Shown piece after piece: positions 51,648-60,927 of a stretch of DNA of 64,000 nt; the stretch's first letter is position 1, and every line of letters starts with the position of its first letter. This DNA is from Pseudoxanthomonas mexicana (lineage in GTDB: Bacteria > Pseudomonadota > Gammaproteobacteria > Xanthomonadales > Xanthomonadaceae). The notes beneath the pieces were generated by a model. It saw only the letters and a program-made list of their open reading frames with translations, was not told the DNA's origin and made no database searches. The stretch covers positions 1 to 64,000 of the forward strand of contig NZ_PDWV01000002.1 of NCBI RefSeq assembly GCF_010093385.1, written 5' to 3'. Position numbers and translations under genes: made by a program.

Positions 51648-52673
51648 ATGCCGACCGGACCGATCCTCTGCGTGGACGACGAACCCAACAACCTGGCGCT
51701 GTTCCGCCAGATCCTAGGCGAGGACTACCGGCTGGTGTTCGCCCGCGACGGAGACCAGGCGCTGCGCGCAGCCGAAAAGCACGCCCCCAGCCTGGTGTTG
51801 CTGGACGTGGAGATGCCCGGGATGGACGGCTACGAAGTCGCATGGGCACTGAAGGCGCGTGCGGCGACCGAGCACATCCCCATCATCTTCGTCACTGCGC
51901 TGGACCGGGAGGTGGACGAGCGGACCGGCTTCGCATGCGGCGGAGTGGACTACATCACCAAACCGGTCTCGCCGTTCATCCTGCGCGCGCGCGTCAACAC
52001 GCATCTTTCGCTGGTGCGGACCTCCGCGCTGAGCAAGAGCTACGAGGACGCCATCCAGATGCTGAGCGTGGCCGGACACTACAACGACTCCGATACGGGC
52101 GCCCACATCTGGCGCATGGCCGCCTATGCGCGCGTACTTGCAGAAGCACTCGGATGGAAGGCCGACCGGGCCCGCCTGCTGGAACAGGCCGCCCCCATGC
52201 ACGACACCGGCAAGATCGGCATTCCGGATGCGATCCTGAAGAAGCCCGGAAAGCTAAACCCACGCGAATGGGACGTCATGCAGCGTCATACGCTGATCGG
52301 CTACGAGATCCTCAGCCGCAGCAAGGCGCCGCTGTTCGAGCTGGCGGCGGAAGTCGCTTTGAACCATCACGAGCGTTGGGATGGGACCGGCTATCCGCAC
52401 GGACTTGCGGGGGACCGCATTCCCGAGTCGGCCCGCATCGTGGCGATCGCCGACGTGTTCGATGCCCTCGCCAGCCGTCGTCCGTACAAGGAGGCCTGGC
52501 CGGTGGACGTGGTGGTCGCCAAGATCATCGAAAGCCGGGGAACGCATTTCGATCCCGCGATGACGGACGCTTTCGTGGCCTGCCTGCCGAAGATCCTAGA
52601 AGTGAAGGCGTACTGGGATCGCCAGGAAGGCGACGCGGCAGGCGGACTGGATCCGATCCAGGAAGAGGCATGA
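51648..52673 (+). CDS. REC-HD-GYP response regulator (RpfG-like architecture)
   Basis: 341 residues. A receiver domain with phospho-acceptor Asp in LVLLDVEMPGMDGYE, then a helical linker and an HD-GYP domain with MHDTGKIGIPDAILKKPGKL and HHERWDGTGYPHGL. HD-GYP proteins of this type hydrolyse c-di-GMP when the receiver is phosphorylated. It starts 4 bp after the hybrid kinase, so that kinase is the likely partner, as in RpfC-RpfG. It is not rpfG itself, since no rpf genes are nearby. Confidence 0.93.
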   Translation: MPTGPILCVDDEPNNLALFRQILGEDYRLVFARDGDQALRAAEKHAPSLVLLDVEMPGMDGYEVAWALKARAATEHIPIIFVTALDREVDERTGFACGGVDYITKPVSPFILRARVNTHLSLVRTSALSKSYEDAIQMLSVAGHYNDSDTGAHIWRMAAYARVLAEALGWKADRARLLEQAAPMHDTGKIGIPDAILKKPGKLNPREWDVMQRHTLIGYEILSRSKAPLFELAAEVALNHHERWDGTGYPHGLAGDRIPESARIVAIADVFDALASRRPYKEAWPVDVVVAKIIESRGTHFDPAMTDAFVACLPKILEVKAYWDRQEGDAAGGLDPIQEEA

Positions 52674-52719
52674 GGCGCCCCCACCGTCCTGCGCGTCACG
52701 CTACGTCATCGAACAGTGC

Positions 52720-52842
52720 TTACACGGGCGGATGAGTCCGGGCGTCCTCGCGATCGTTCTCCCGCATCTCGTACCACATGCCATTGAGGATGGCGAAGCT
52801 CGCGGCCAGGCCGGCGCCCAGGATCCAGCTGAAGTACCACAT
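52720..52842 (-). CDS. cydX: Cytochrome bd oxidase small subunit CydX
   Basis: 40 residues from ATG 52842 (GGAGAG upstream) to TAA 52722-52720. MWYFSWILGAGLAASFAILNG is the classic CydX opening with its single membrane helix, followed by MWYEMRE and an acidic tail. It stabilises the haem sites of cytochrome bd. It lies 10 bp after cydB in the order cydA-cydB-cydX. Confidence 0.95.
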   Translation of the reverse strand: MWYFSWILGAGLAASFAILNGMWYEMRENDREDARTHPPV

Positions 52843-52852
52843 GCGACTCTCC

Positions 52853-53997
52853 TCAGTAGGCGTTGGGGTTGCGTCCCATGCCGTCGCCGTCGACCTTACC
52901 GCGCAGCACGCGGAAAACCCAAGCGGTGTACAGCAGGACGATGGGCAGGAAGAACGCCGTGGCCAGCAGCATGATGAACAACGTCATGTGGCTGGACGAG
53001 GCGTCCCACAGGGTCAGGCTGGAGCCGGCCTGCGTGGACGACGGCAGTAGGAACGGGAACGTCGCCACGCCCTCGGTCAGGATGATGCCGATGATGCTGG
53101 CCGACGACGCCAGGAACGCCAACCCCGCCCGACCGGCGCGCAACAGCACGGCGCTCAGCAGCGCACCCGCCACTCCGATCGCCGGCAGCAGCCAGGTCAC
53201 CGGCCAGCGCGCGTAGTTGTCCATCCACGCACCAGGCTTCGCCACGGCGATCTTGGCGAGCGGATTCGACGGACCGGCGGTATCCATCGCGACCTGCAGC
53301 GCGTATCCGTCGCTGCGAGCGACCCAGATGCCGCCGATCACGAACAGCACCGCCGTCGCAATGGCGGCGATGCTGCCGTAGCGCCGCGCGCGCGCGGCCA
53401 GGCACCGGACGTCTTCATCGCCAGCATGCCCGCGCCGTGCATCACCAGCATCGCCACGCTCACCAGCCCGCACAGCAGCGCGAACGGCGTCAGCAGGCCG
53501 AACAGGCCGCCTTCGTAGTACACCCGCAGGGTGTCGTCGAAGTGGAAGGGCACGCCCAGCAGCACGTTGCCCATGGCCACGCCGAACACCAGTGAAGGCA
53601 CCAGGCCGCTGGCGAACAGCGCCCAGTCCCATACCGCCCGCCAGCGCGGATCGGGCACCTTGCTGCGGAACTTGAAACCGACCGGCCGCAGGATCAGCGC
53701 CACGAGGATCAGGAACATCGCGATGTAGAAGCCCGAGAAGCTGACCGCATACAGTGGCGGGAACGCCGCGAAGATCGCGCCGCCGCCCAGGATCAGCCAG
53801 ACCTGGTTGCCTTCCCACACCGGCCCGATGACGTTCAGCACGATGCGCCGCTCCTCGTCGGTACGGGCCACCGCGGGCAGCAGCGTGGCCACCCCCAGGT
53901 CGAAGCCGTCCATCACCGCGAAGCCGATCAGCAGGATGCCCAGCAGCAGCCACCAGATCAGCCGCAGGGTGGCGTAGTCGAGAGGAATCGTGTCCAT
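52853..53997 (-). pseudogene. cydB: Cytochrome bd oxidase subunit II, frameshifted
   Basis: Two frames cover one CydB. Residues 1-200 read from 53997 ([19 protein letters not shown] ... [16 protein letters not shown]), then the frame goes wrong; the rest ([19 protein letters not shown] ... [16 protein letters not shown] ... ending GRNPNAY) continues in another frame to the TGA at 52853. The join is at about 53400-53403, where one base is missing, most simply one C of a GCCCTG run now GCCTG. All other CydB segments are intact ([17 protein letters not shown]). Without the base, CydB would be truncated at 219 residues. It lies 13 bp after cydA. Confidence 0.9.
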
Positions 53998-54010
53998 CCG
54001 CAGTCTCCCG

Positions 54011-55579
54011 TCAGCCTGCCAGGGCCGGTTGAGGCGAAGGGGTGTCGGGCGCCGGGGCAGCCAGGTGCTCGGGGCCCTTCAGGATCAGCTTGCGCATCAG
54101 CCAGACCTCGACGATGGCCAGCACCGTGTAGATCAGCACGAAGCCGCTGAGGGTGATCATGATCTGGTGCAGCTTCAGCCCGGATGCGGCCAGGAAGGTC
54201 GGCAACACCCCATCGATGATCCAGGGCTGGCGCCCGTACTCGGCGATCAGCCAGCCGGCCTCGATCGCCACCCATGGAAGTGGCAGGCTCCAGAATGCCA
54301 GCTTGAGGAACCAGCGGTACCGGTCCAGCTGCTGCCGGCTGGCCAGCCAGAACGCCAGCGCGAAGAAGGCGATGAAGTAGAAGCCCAGCCCGACCATCAG
54401 GCGGAAGCTCCAGAACAGCGGCGCCACATGCGGGATGGTGTCGTGCGCGGCCTGCGCGATCTGCGCCTCGGTCGCGTTGCCGATGTCCTCGCGATAGCGC
54501 TTGAGCAGCAGCGCGTGGCCGATGTCCCGCCAATGGGCCTCGAAGACCACGCGCGCGGTGCCGTCGTTGCGGTCGGCGCGCAGCCGCTGCAGGGCCTCGT
54601 AGCCCAGCAGGCCGTTGCGGATGCGGCCCTCGGCACGCTCCACCAGCTCCAGGATGCCCGGCATCTCGGTGTTGAACGAACGCGTGCCGATCAGGCCCAT
54701 CACGTACGGGACATGCAGGGCGTAGTGGTTGGTCTGGTTCTTCTGGTCGGGAATGGCGAAGGCGTTGAAACCGGCCGGCGCCGGCTCGGTCTCCCACATG
54801 GCCTCGATCGCGGCCAGCTTCATCTTCTGGTGCTCGCTGGTGGCATAGCCGCTCTCGTCGCCCAGCACCACCACCGACAGGGCCGCCGCCAGGCCGAAGC
54901 TGGCGGCCACCGCCATCGAGCGCTTGGCGAAGTCGATGTTGCGGCCCCGCAGCAGGTAGAACGCGCTGATCGCCATCACGAACATCGCACCGGTGACATA
55001 ACCGGCCGACCCCGTATGGACGAACTTGGCCTGCGCCACCGGGTTGAAGATCACCGCCATGAAGTCGGTGATCTCCATGCGCATCGTTTCGGGGTTGAAC
55101 ACCGCGCCGACGGGATTCTGCATCCAGCCGTTGGCCACCAGGATCCACAGCGCCGAGAAGTTCGACCCCAGCGCCACCAGCCAGGTGACCACCAGGTGCT
55201 GCACCTTGCTCAGCCTGTCCCAGCCGAAGAAGAACAGGCCGATGAAGGTCGCCTCCAGGAAGAACGCCATCAGGCCCTCGATGGCCAGCGGCGCGCCGAA
55301 GATGTCGCCCACGTAATGGCTGTAGTAGGACCAGTTGGTGCCGAACTGGAACTCCATCACGATGCCGGTCGCCACGCCCATGGCGAAGTTGATGCCGAAC
55401 AGCGTGCCCCAGAACAGGGTCATGCGCCGCCAGATGTCGCGCCCCGTCATCACGTAGACGCTTTCCATGATGGCGATCAGGAAGGACAGCCCCAGCGTCA
55501 GGGGCACGAACAGGAAGTGGTACATCGCGGTGAGCGCGAACTGCAGGCGGGACAGTTCGACGACGGTCATGTCGGGCAT
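54011..55579 (-). CDS. cydA: Cytochrome bd oxidase subunit I
   Basis: 522 residues from ATG 55579, with CAGGAG in front. Haem ligands are visible: His in TAMYHFLFVPLTLG (b595), His in AKFVHTGSAGYVTG (b558), and the Glu of FFLEATFIG; the quinol loop is of the long E. coli type. It is a quinol-oxidising, high-affinity, non-proton-pumping oxygen reductase. It is divergent from ccoN; the FNR-type box between them is 134 bp upstream of cydA. Confidence 0.96.
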   Translation of the reverse strand: MPDMTVVELSRLQFALTAMYHFLFVPLTLGLSFLIAIMESVYVMTGRDIWRRMTLFWGTLFGINFAMGVATGIVMEFQFGTNWSYYSHYVGDIFGAPLAIEGLMAFFLEATFIGLFFFGWDRLSKVQHLVVTWLVALGSNFSALWILVANGWMQNPVGAVFNPETMRMEITDFMAVIFNPVAQAKFVHTGSAGYVTGAMFVMAISAFYLLRGRNIDFAKRSMAVAASFGLAAALSVVVLGDESGYATSEHQKMKLAAIEAMWETEPAPAGFNAFAIPDQKNQTNHYALHVPYVMGLIGTRSFNTEMPGILELVERAEGRIRNGLLGYEALQRLRADRNDGTARVVFEAHWRDIGHALLLKRYREDIGNATEAQIAQAAHDTIPHVAPLFWSFRLMVGLGFYFIAFFALAFWLASRQQLDRYRWFLKLAFWSLPLPWVAIEAGWLIAEYGRQPWIIDGVLPTFLAASGLKLHQIMITLSGFVLIYTVLAIVEVWLMRKLILKGPEHLAAPAPDTPSPQPALAG

Positions 55580-55634
55580 GGGGGAGCTCCTGGGACCTGG
55601 CGGCATTCTAGACCCGCCCGTCGGCGGCAGGGGG

Positions 55635-55649
55635 GCGACCATCTGTCGC
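55635..55649. promoter_or_regulatory. Inverted repeat GCGAC-N5-GTCGC upstream of cydA
   Basis: GCGACCATCTGTCGC has 5-bp arms and shares its core with the longer repeat in front of the copper receptor at 22263. Five-base arms arise by chance in such GC-rich DNA, so this is weak evidence. Confidence 0.2.
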
Positions 55650-55712
55650 ACCCGCCCTGCACGGGCTATCCTCCATCCTTGCACCCCTTCCGCCGGGGAC
55701 CTGGCGGAAGCT

Positions 55713-55726
55713 TTGATCAGAATCAA
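55713..55726 (+). promoter_or_regulatory. FNR-type box between cydA and ccoN
   Basis: TTGATCAGAATCAA matches the FNR consensus with one base changed. Centred 64 bp before the ccoN ATG; GAGAAT at 55749-55754 has -10 spacing, giving a leader of about 22 bases that keeps AGGAGAGG. It could also act on cydA at a distance. Confidence 0.8.
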
Positions 55727-55782
55727 TGCGGCCCCGGTGCCCGGGGCCGAGAATCCCGCCGTGGAAAACTAGGAGAGGCCGC

Positions 55783-57222
55783 ATGCAAGGCGTCCAGGGG
55801 ACTTATAACGACAAGGTGGTGCGCCAGTTCGCGGTGATGACCGTGATCTGGGGCATCGTGGGGATGGCCGTGGGCGTGCTGATCGCCGCCCAGCTGTACT
55901 GGCCGGCATTGAACTTCGACCTGCCATGGCTGAGCTACGGGCGCCTGCGCCCGCTGCACACCAATGCAGTGATCTTCGCCTTCGGCGGCAGCGCGCTGTT
56001 CGCCACCAGCCTGCACGTGGTGCAGCGGACCAGCCACGCACGGCTGATCTCGGACAAGCTGGCGGCCTTCGTGTTCTGGGGCTGGCAGCTGGTGATCCTG
56101 CTGGCGGCCGTGACCCTGCCGCTGGGCCTGACCCAGGGCAAGGAGTACGCCGAGCTGATCTGGCCCATCGACGTGCTGATCGCGGTGGTGTGGGTGGCCT
56201 ACGGCGTGCTGTTCTTCGGCACCATCGCCAAGCGCAAGGTCAAGCACATCTATGTGGCGAACTGGTTCTACGGTTCGTTCATCATCGCCGTGGCCCTGCT
56301 GCACATCGTCAACAGCCTGGCGCTGCCCACCGGCCTGCTGCCCTCCTACCCGGTGTACAGCGGCGCGGTCGACGCGATGGTGCAGTGGTGGTACGGCCAC
56401 AACGCGGTGGGCTTCTTCCTGACCGCGGGCTTCCTGGGGATCATGTACTACTTCGTGCCCAAGCAGGCCGGCCGCCCGATCTACTCCTACCGCCTGTCCA
56501 TCGTGCACTTCTGGGCACTGATCGCGGTGTACATGTGGGCCGGCCCGCACCACCTGCACTACACCGCGCTGCCGGACTGGGCGCAGAGCCTGGGCATGGT
56601 GTTCTCGCTGATCCTGCTGGCTCCCAGCTGGGGCGGCGCCATCAACGGCATCATGACCCTGTCGGGCGTGTGGCATAAGCTGCGCACCGATCCGATCCTG
56701 AAGTTCCTGATCGTCTCGCTGTCGTTCTACATGATGTCGACCTTCGAAGGTCCCATGATGTCGATCAAGACAGTCAACTCGCTGAGCCACTACACCGACT
56801 GGACCATCGGCCACGTGCATTCCGGCGCGCTGGGTTGGGTGGCGATGATCTCGGTGGGCGCCGTCTACGCCCTGCTGCCCAAGCTGGTCGGTCGCGAGCA
56901 GATGCCCTCGGTGAAGGCCATCGACACCCACTTCTGGCTGCACACCATCGGCGTGGTGTTCTACATCGCCTCGATGTGGATCGCCGGCGTGATGCAGGGC
57001 CTGATGTGGCGCGCCACCAACGCCGACGGCACGCTGACTTACAGCTTCGTCGAAGCGCTCAACGCCGCCTATCCCTACTACCTGTTCCGCCTGGCGGGCG
57101 GCCTGCTGGTGCTGAGCGGCATGTTCCTGATGGCATGGAACATGGTGAAGACGCTGCAGGGCGCCAAGTCCACCGCGGCGCAGCCGATCATGGCGCCCGA
57201 CGCCTCGCAAGCCCGCGCCTGA
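55783..57222 (+). CDS. ccoN: cbb3-type cytochrome c oxidase subunit I
   Basis: 479 residues from ATG 55783 with AGGAGAGG as ribosome site. Haem and CuB ligands: His in [15 protein letters not shown], the CuB set in [10 protein letters not shown] and [11 protein letters not shown], and the haem His pair in [24 protein letters not shown] is the conserved next segment. It is the catalytic subunit of the proton-pumping high-affinity C-type oxidase. First of ccoNOQP, with an FNR box upstream. Confidence 0.97.
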   Translation: MQGVQGTYNDKVVRQFAVMTVIWGIVGMAVGVLIAAQLYWPALNFDLPWLSYGRLRPLHTNAVIFAFGGSALFATSLHVVQRTSHARLISDKLAAFVFWGWQLVILLAAVTLPLGLTQGKEYAELIWPIDVLIAVVWVAYGVLFFGTIAKRKVKHIYVANWFYGSFIIAVALLHIVNSLALPTGLLPSYPVYSGAVDAMVQWWYGHNAVGFFLTAGFLGIMYYFVPKQAGRPIYSYRLSIVHFWALIAVYMWAGPHHLHYTALPDWAQSLGMVFSLILLAPSWGGAINGIMTLSGVWHKLRTDPILKFLIVSLSFYMMSTFEGPMMSIKTVNSLSHYTDWTIGHVHSGALGWVAMISVGAVYALLPKLVGREQMPSVKAIDTHFWLHTIGVVFYIASMWIAGVMQGLMWRATNADGTLTYSFVEALNAAYPYYLFRLAGGLLVLSGMFLMAWNMVKTLQGAKSTAAQPIMAPDASQARA

Positions 57223-57233
57223 GGACCGACGAG

Positions 57234-57854
57234 ATGAGCAACGGAAATTCCCACGAGAAAATCGAGAAGAACGTCGGCCTGATGGCGGTGCTGATCGCGG
57301 TGGCGGTGTCCTTCGGCGGACTGGCGGAGATCGTGCCGCTGATGTTCCAGGCCGAGGCGATCAAGCCGCTGGAAGGCGTGAAGCCCTACCCCGCGCTGGA
57401 GCTGGCGGGCCGCGACATCTACGTGCGCGAGGGCTGCTACAACTGCCACTCGCAGATGGTGCGCACGCTGCGCTTCGAATCCGAACGCTACGGCCACTAC
57501 TCGCTGGCCGGCGAATCAGTCTACGACCGCCCGTTCCAATGGGGCAGCAAGCGCACCGGGCCAGACCTGGCCCGCGTGGGCGGACGCTACTCCGACGACT
57601 GGCACCGCGTGCACCTGATCAACCCGCGCGACGTGGTGCCGGAGTCGAACATGCCCGCCTTCCCCTGGCTGCAGAAGGCCACGGTGGACGGCGCCGAAGT
57701 CGCCGCGCGCATGAAGTCGCTGAAGACGCTGGGCCATCCGTACAGCGAGGCCGAGATCTCCAGCGCCGCCACCGACGTGGAGGGCAAGACCGAACTGGAC
57801 GCCGTGGTCGCCTACCTGCAAGGGCTGGGCAAGGCCGCGCCGAGGGGGAGCTGA
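57234..57854 (+). CDS. ccoO: cbb3-type oxidase subunit II, monohaem cytochrome c
   Basis: 206 residues. One N-terminal membrane anchor ([22 protein letters not shown]) and a periplasmic haem domain with [14 protein letters not shown]. The distal Met is expected in SNMPAFPWL. It passes electrons from CcoP to CcoN. It starts 11 bp after ccoN. Confidence 0.96.
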   Translation: MSNGNSHEKIEKNVGLMAVLIAVAVSFGGLAEIVPLMFQAEAIKPLEGVKPYPALELAGRDIYVREGCYNCHSQMVRTLRFESERYGHYSLAGESVYDRPFQWGSKRTGPDLARVGGRYSDDWHRVHLINPRDVVPESNMPAFPWLQKATVDGAEVAARMKSLKTLGHPYSEAEISSAATDVEGKTELDAVVAYLQGLGKAAPRGS

Positions 57855-57857
57855 GCC

Positions 57858-57998
57858 ATGGTATCCGGCATCGTCACGGGGGTATTGCTGGTGTTGTTCC
57901 TGGCCGGCTGGGTGTGGGCGTGGAGCCCGCGCCGCAAGGCCGATTTCGAGGATGCGGCGCGCCTGCCGCTGGGTGAGGAAGGGGAGAAGAACCCATGA
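57858..57998 (+). CDS. ccoQ: cbb3-type oxidase subunit CcoQ
   Basis: 46 residues: one membrane helix (MVSGIVTGVLLVLFLAGWVWAW) followed by SPRRKADFEDAARLPL, the usual CcoQ tail. It stabilises the cbb3 complex. Three bases separate it from ccoO, and its stop overlaps the ccoP start (ATGA). Confidence 0.92.
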   Translation: MVSGIVTGVLLVLFLAGWVWAWSPRRKADFEDAARLPLGEEGEKNP

Positions 57999-58924
57999 GC
58001 GCTGGTTGGATCGGATTCATCGTCGCGCTGGTCGTACTGAACATCCTGGGCTGCGTGTGGCTGCTGTGGTGGACCAGCCGCCGCCGTCCCGGCGACCCCG
58101 CGCCGGAAGACACCTCGCACGTGTGGGATGGCGACCTCACCGAGTACAACAAGCCGCTGCCGAAGTGGTGGATCAACCTGTTCTACATCACCATCTTCTT
58201 CAGCATCGGCTACATCGCCTGGTATGGCGGCCTGGGCGTCATCCCCGGCTACGCGAAGTGGACCTCCCCCGGCGAGCACGACCAGCAGAAGGCGCGGGAA
58301 GACAAGAAGCTGGAGGCGACGTTCGCGCCGTTCGCCGGCAAGCCGATCGACCAGCTGGCCAAGGATCCGAAGGCGCAGGCGCTGGGCCGTTCCATCTTCA
58401 ACAACACCTGCGCCACCTGCCACGGCTCGTCCGGCCAGGGCGCCACCGGCTACCCCAACCTGACCGACGACATCTGGCACTGGGGCGGCACCCCGGACCT
58501 GGTGCTGCAGACCGTGCTGGATGGCCGCGAGGGCGTGATGCCCGAATGGGGCACCGCACTGACCAACATGGGCGGTGCCAATGCGGTCGACTACGTGATC
58601 GCCTACGTCAACGTGCTGAACAACCCCGAGGAAGGCATGAAGAACAACTTCATGGCAGCCCAGGGCAAGCCGCTGTACGATGGCCTCTGCGTGGCCTGCC
58701 ACGGCGTGGACGGCAAGGGCAACCAGGAACTGGGCGCGCCCGACCTGACCGACGGCTACTGGCTCTACGGCAACAGCAAGGAGAGCATGCGTACCACGAT
58801 CACCCAGGGTCGCCATGGCGTGATGCCCGCGCACCGCGAGCTGCTCGGCGAGACGCGCGCGCGGCTGGTGGCGTCGTACGTATGGTCGCTGTCGCACAAG
58901 CAGGCGGCCGGCGCGGCGCAATGA
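57995..58924 (+). CDS. ccoP: cbb3-type oxidase subunit III, dihaem cytochrome c
   Basis: 309 residues. N-terminal helix (WIGFIVALVVLNILGCVWLLWW), the conserved HVWDGDLTEYNKPLPKWWIN segment, a second helix, and two haem motifs CATCH and CVACH with matching Met ligands. It accepts electrons from soluble cytochromes for CcoNO. Its stop overlaps the next gene as ATGA. Confidence 0.96.
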   Translation: MSAGWIGFIVALVVLNILGCVWLLWWTSRRRPGDPAPEDTSHVWDGDLTEYNKPLPKWWINLFYITIFFSIGYIAWYGGLGVIPGYAKWTSPGEHDQQKAREDKKLEATFAPFAGKPIDQLAKDPKAQALGRSIFNNTCATCHGSSGQGATGYPNLTDDIWHWGGTPDLVLQTVLDGREGVMPEWGTALTNMGGANAVDYVIAYVNVLNNPEEGMKNNFMAAQGKPLYDGLCVACHGVDGKGNQELGAPDLTDGYWLYGNSKESMRTTITQGRHGVMPAHRELLGETRARLVASYVWSLSHKQAAGAAQ

Positions 58925-59217
58925 CCGACTTCACCGAGCCCCGCCTCGACCATCCGCCCCGGCCGCTCGCGCAGCGCGTCGGGGCGGTGCTGTGGCCCAG
59001 CTTCTTCGCGGCCGGCGTGGCGACGATGGTGTTCTTCGCCTTCGTCGACCCGCTGACGCTGCGCGACATGACCTTCCCAGACCTGGCGATCAGCCGCGAG
59101 TTCGGCTACACGCTGGGTTTCTTCATGTTCTGGCTGGCCACCGCGGCCAGCAGCCTGTTCACCTGGATCCTGCTGCGCCCCGCCAGCCGCTTCAACCGCG
59201 CGCTGCCGCCGGACTGA
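58921..59217 (+). CDS. Small two-helix membrane protein in the cco operon
   Basis: 98 residues, start overlapping the ccoP stop. Two membrane segments: VLWPSFFAAGVATMVFFAFV and FGYTLGFFMFWLATAASSLFTWILL, linked by DPLTLRDMTFPDL. It sits where other species have no gene or a ccoH-like small protein. No family name is known to me; the tight coupling implies a role in cbb3 assembly or stability. Confidence 0.75.
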   Translation: MTDFTEPRLDHPPRPLAQRVGAVLWPSFFAAGVATMVFFAFVDPLTLRDMTFPDLAISREFGYTLGFFMFWLATAASSLFTWILLRPASRFNRALPPD

Positions 59218-59337
59218 GCGCGCCCGCAGCGTCCTCCCGTCGCCTGCGCGCGGCGGAAGCACGCACCTGCGACAAACCGTCGCTCCCTCGTGCACGCCCG
59301 CGGCGCGAGCATGACGCCAGCCAAGACAGAGCCCTCC

Positions 59338-60927
59338 ATGTCCACGCCAGCCTCCTCCTCACCCTCCGATTCGACCAGGCGCCGCATTCCGCTGGACGTC
59401 GTCGATGCGCAGGGCAATTCCTTCTACGTCAGCGAGCGCAAGGTCTATCCGCGCGACGTCGCCGGCACGCTCAACCGCCTGCGCGTGGCGGCGGTGTGGT
59501 GGCTGCTGGGCATGTACTACGTGTTCCCGTGGGTGAAATGGGACGGTCGCCAGGCGGTGCTGTTCGACCTGCCGGCGCGCAAGTTCTACGTGTTCGGGCT
59601 GGTCTTCTGGCCGCAGGATTTCCTGTTCCTGGCCATGTTGCTGATCATCGCGGCGATGGCGCTGTTCTTCTTCACTTCGCTGGCCGGCCGGCTGTGGTGC
59701 GGTTATGCCTGCCCGCAGACGGTGTGGACGGAAGTGTTCCTGTGGATGGAACGCTGGACCGAGGGCGACCGCAGCGCTCGGATGAAGCTGGACGCGGCGC
59801 CGTGGAGCGCCAACAAGCTGCTGCGCAAGGGCGGCAAGCACGTGCTGTGGGCGGTGTTCGCGCTGTGGACGGGCTTCACCTTCGTCGGCTTCTTCACCCC
59901 CATCCTGGACCTGGGCGCGCGCCTGTGGCCGTTCGCCTGGGGCGGATGGGAGACGTTCTGGGTGCTGTTCTACGCGCTGGCCACGTGGGGCTTCGCCGGC
60001 TTCCTGCGCGAGCAGGTGTGCAAGTACATGTGTCCGTACGCGCGCTTCCAGAGCGCCATGTTCGACCGCAACACCCTGATCATCGCCTACGACCCGATGC
60101 GCGGCGAACCGCGCGGCCCGCGCAAGCGCGGCCTGGGCAGCGTGCTGGAGCGCGCACGCGGGCTGCTGTCCAAGGAGACGGCGTACGACTACGTGTTCCG
60201 GGCAGGCAAGCATCCGTCCGCCGCCAGCCAGGCCGCGCACGCCAAGGGCACCATCACTTGGGACGGCGATCTGGGCGACGTGGCGCCGCTGCCGAAGTTC
60301 GCGCCCGAGGAACTGGGCGACTGCATCGACTGCACGATCTGCGTGCAGGTCTGCCCCACCGGCATCGACATCCGCAACGGCCTGCAGTACGAGTGCATCG
60401 CCTGCGGCGCCTGCATCGACGCCTGCAACGACGTCATGGGCAAGATGGGCTATCCGCAGGGCCTGGTCCGCTACACCACGCAGAACGCCATCGACGGCAA
60501 GCCGTCGCGCGTGCTGCGCCCGCGCGTGTTCGTCTACGGCGGCCTGCTGCTGGCGCTGGTCGCCGGCTGGGCCTGGGGCGTGACCCATCGCAGCGACCTG
60601 ATCGCCGAGGTGCTGCGCGACCGCAATGCGCTGTACCGTGAAGTCGCCGGTGGACAGGTCGAGAACAGCTACACGCTCAAACTGATCAACAAGGACCAGC
60701 AGACGCGCAGCTACCGCGTCAGCCTGGCTTCGCCCACACCCGGCATCGTCCTGCGCGGTGGCGAGATGACGGTGACCGCCGAGCCCGAGCAGGTGCTCTC
60801 GCTGCCGGTCGTCGCCACCGCCCCCGCCACGGTCACCGGCCGTCATGCGGTCACGCTGACCGTGGTCGCCACCGAGGGCGGCAACGAGAAGACCGTCGAC
60901 ACCAGCTACTTCGGACCCACCCCATGA
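59338..60927 (+). CDS. ccoG: cbb3 assembly protein CcoG (FixG family)
   Basis: 529 residues from ATG 59338; ATG 59311 is an alternative with no better ribosome site. Several membrane helices with WCGYACPQTVWTEVF, then two [4Fe-4S] motifs (CIDCTICVQVCPTG, CIACGACIDACND), and a C-terminal Ig-like periplasmic domain. CcoG takes part in copper reduction for cbb3 assembly. Order ccoG-H-I-S follows the family norm. The 120-bp gap before the gene contains no evident signal. Confidence 0.94.
   Translation: MSTPASSSPSDSTRRRIPLDVVDAQGNSFYVSERKVYPRDVAGTLNRLRVAAVWWLLGMYYVFPWVKWDGRQAVLFDLPARKFYVFGLVFWPQDFLFLAMLLIIAAMALFFFTSLAGRLWCGYACPQTVWTEVFLWMERWTEGDRSARMKLDAAPWSANKLLRKGGKHVLWAVFALWTGFTFVGFFTPILDLGARLWPFAWGGWETFWVLFYALATWGFAGFLREQVCKYMCPYARFQSAMFDRNTLIIAYDPMRGEPRGPRKRGLGSVLERARGLLSKETAYDYVFRAGKHPSAASQAAHAKGTITWDGDLGDVAPLPKFAPEELGDCIDCTICVQVCPTGIDIRNGLQYECIACGACIDACNDVMGKMGYPQGLVRYTTQNAIDGKPSRVLRPRVFVYGGLLLALVAGWAWGVTHRSDLIAEVLRDRNALYREVAGGQVENSYTLKLINKDQQTRSYRVSLASPTPGIVLRGGEMTVTAEPEQVLSLPVVATAPATVTGRHAVTLTVVATEGGNEKTVDTSYFGPTP

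Noticed and set aside
51648-52673. rpfG of the DSF quorum-sensing cluster
   Set aside because: The architecture agrees, but the neighbouring kinase is a CHASE-PAS protein and no rpfF or rpfB is adjacent.
53398-53406. Programmed ribosomal frameshift in cydB
   Set aside because: No classical slippery heptamer with a downstream structure is evident, and CydB is not known to use frameshifting; a one-base deletion in a C run is simpler.
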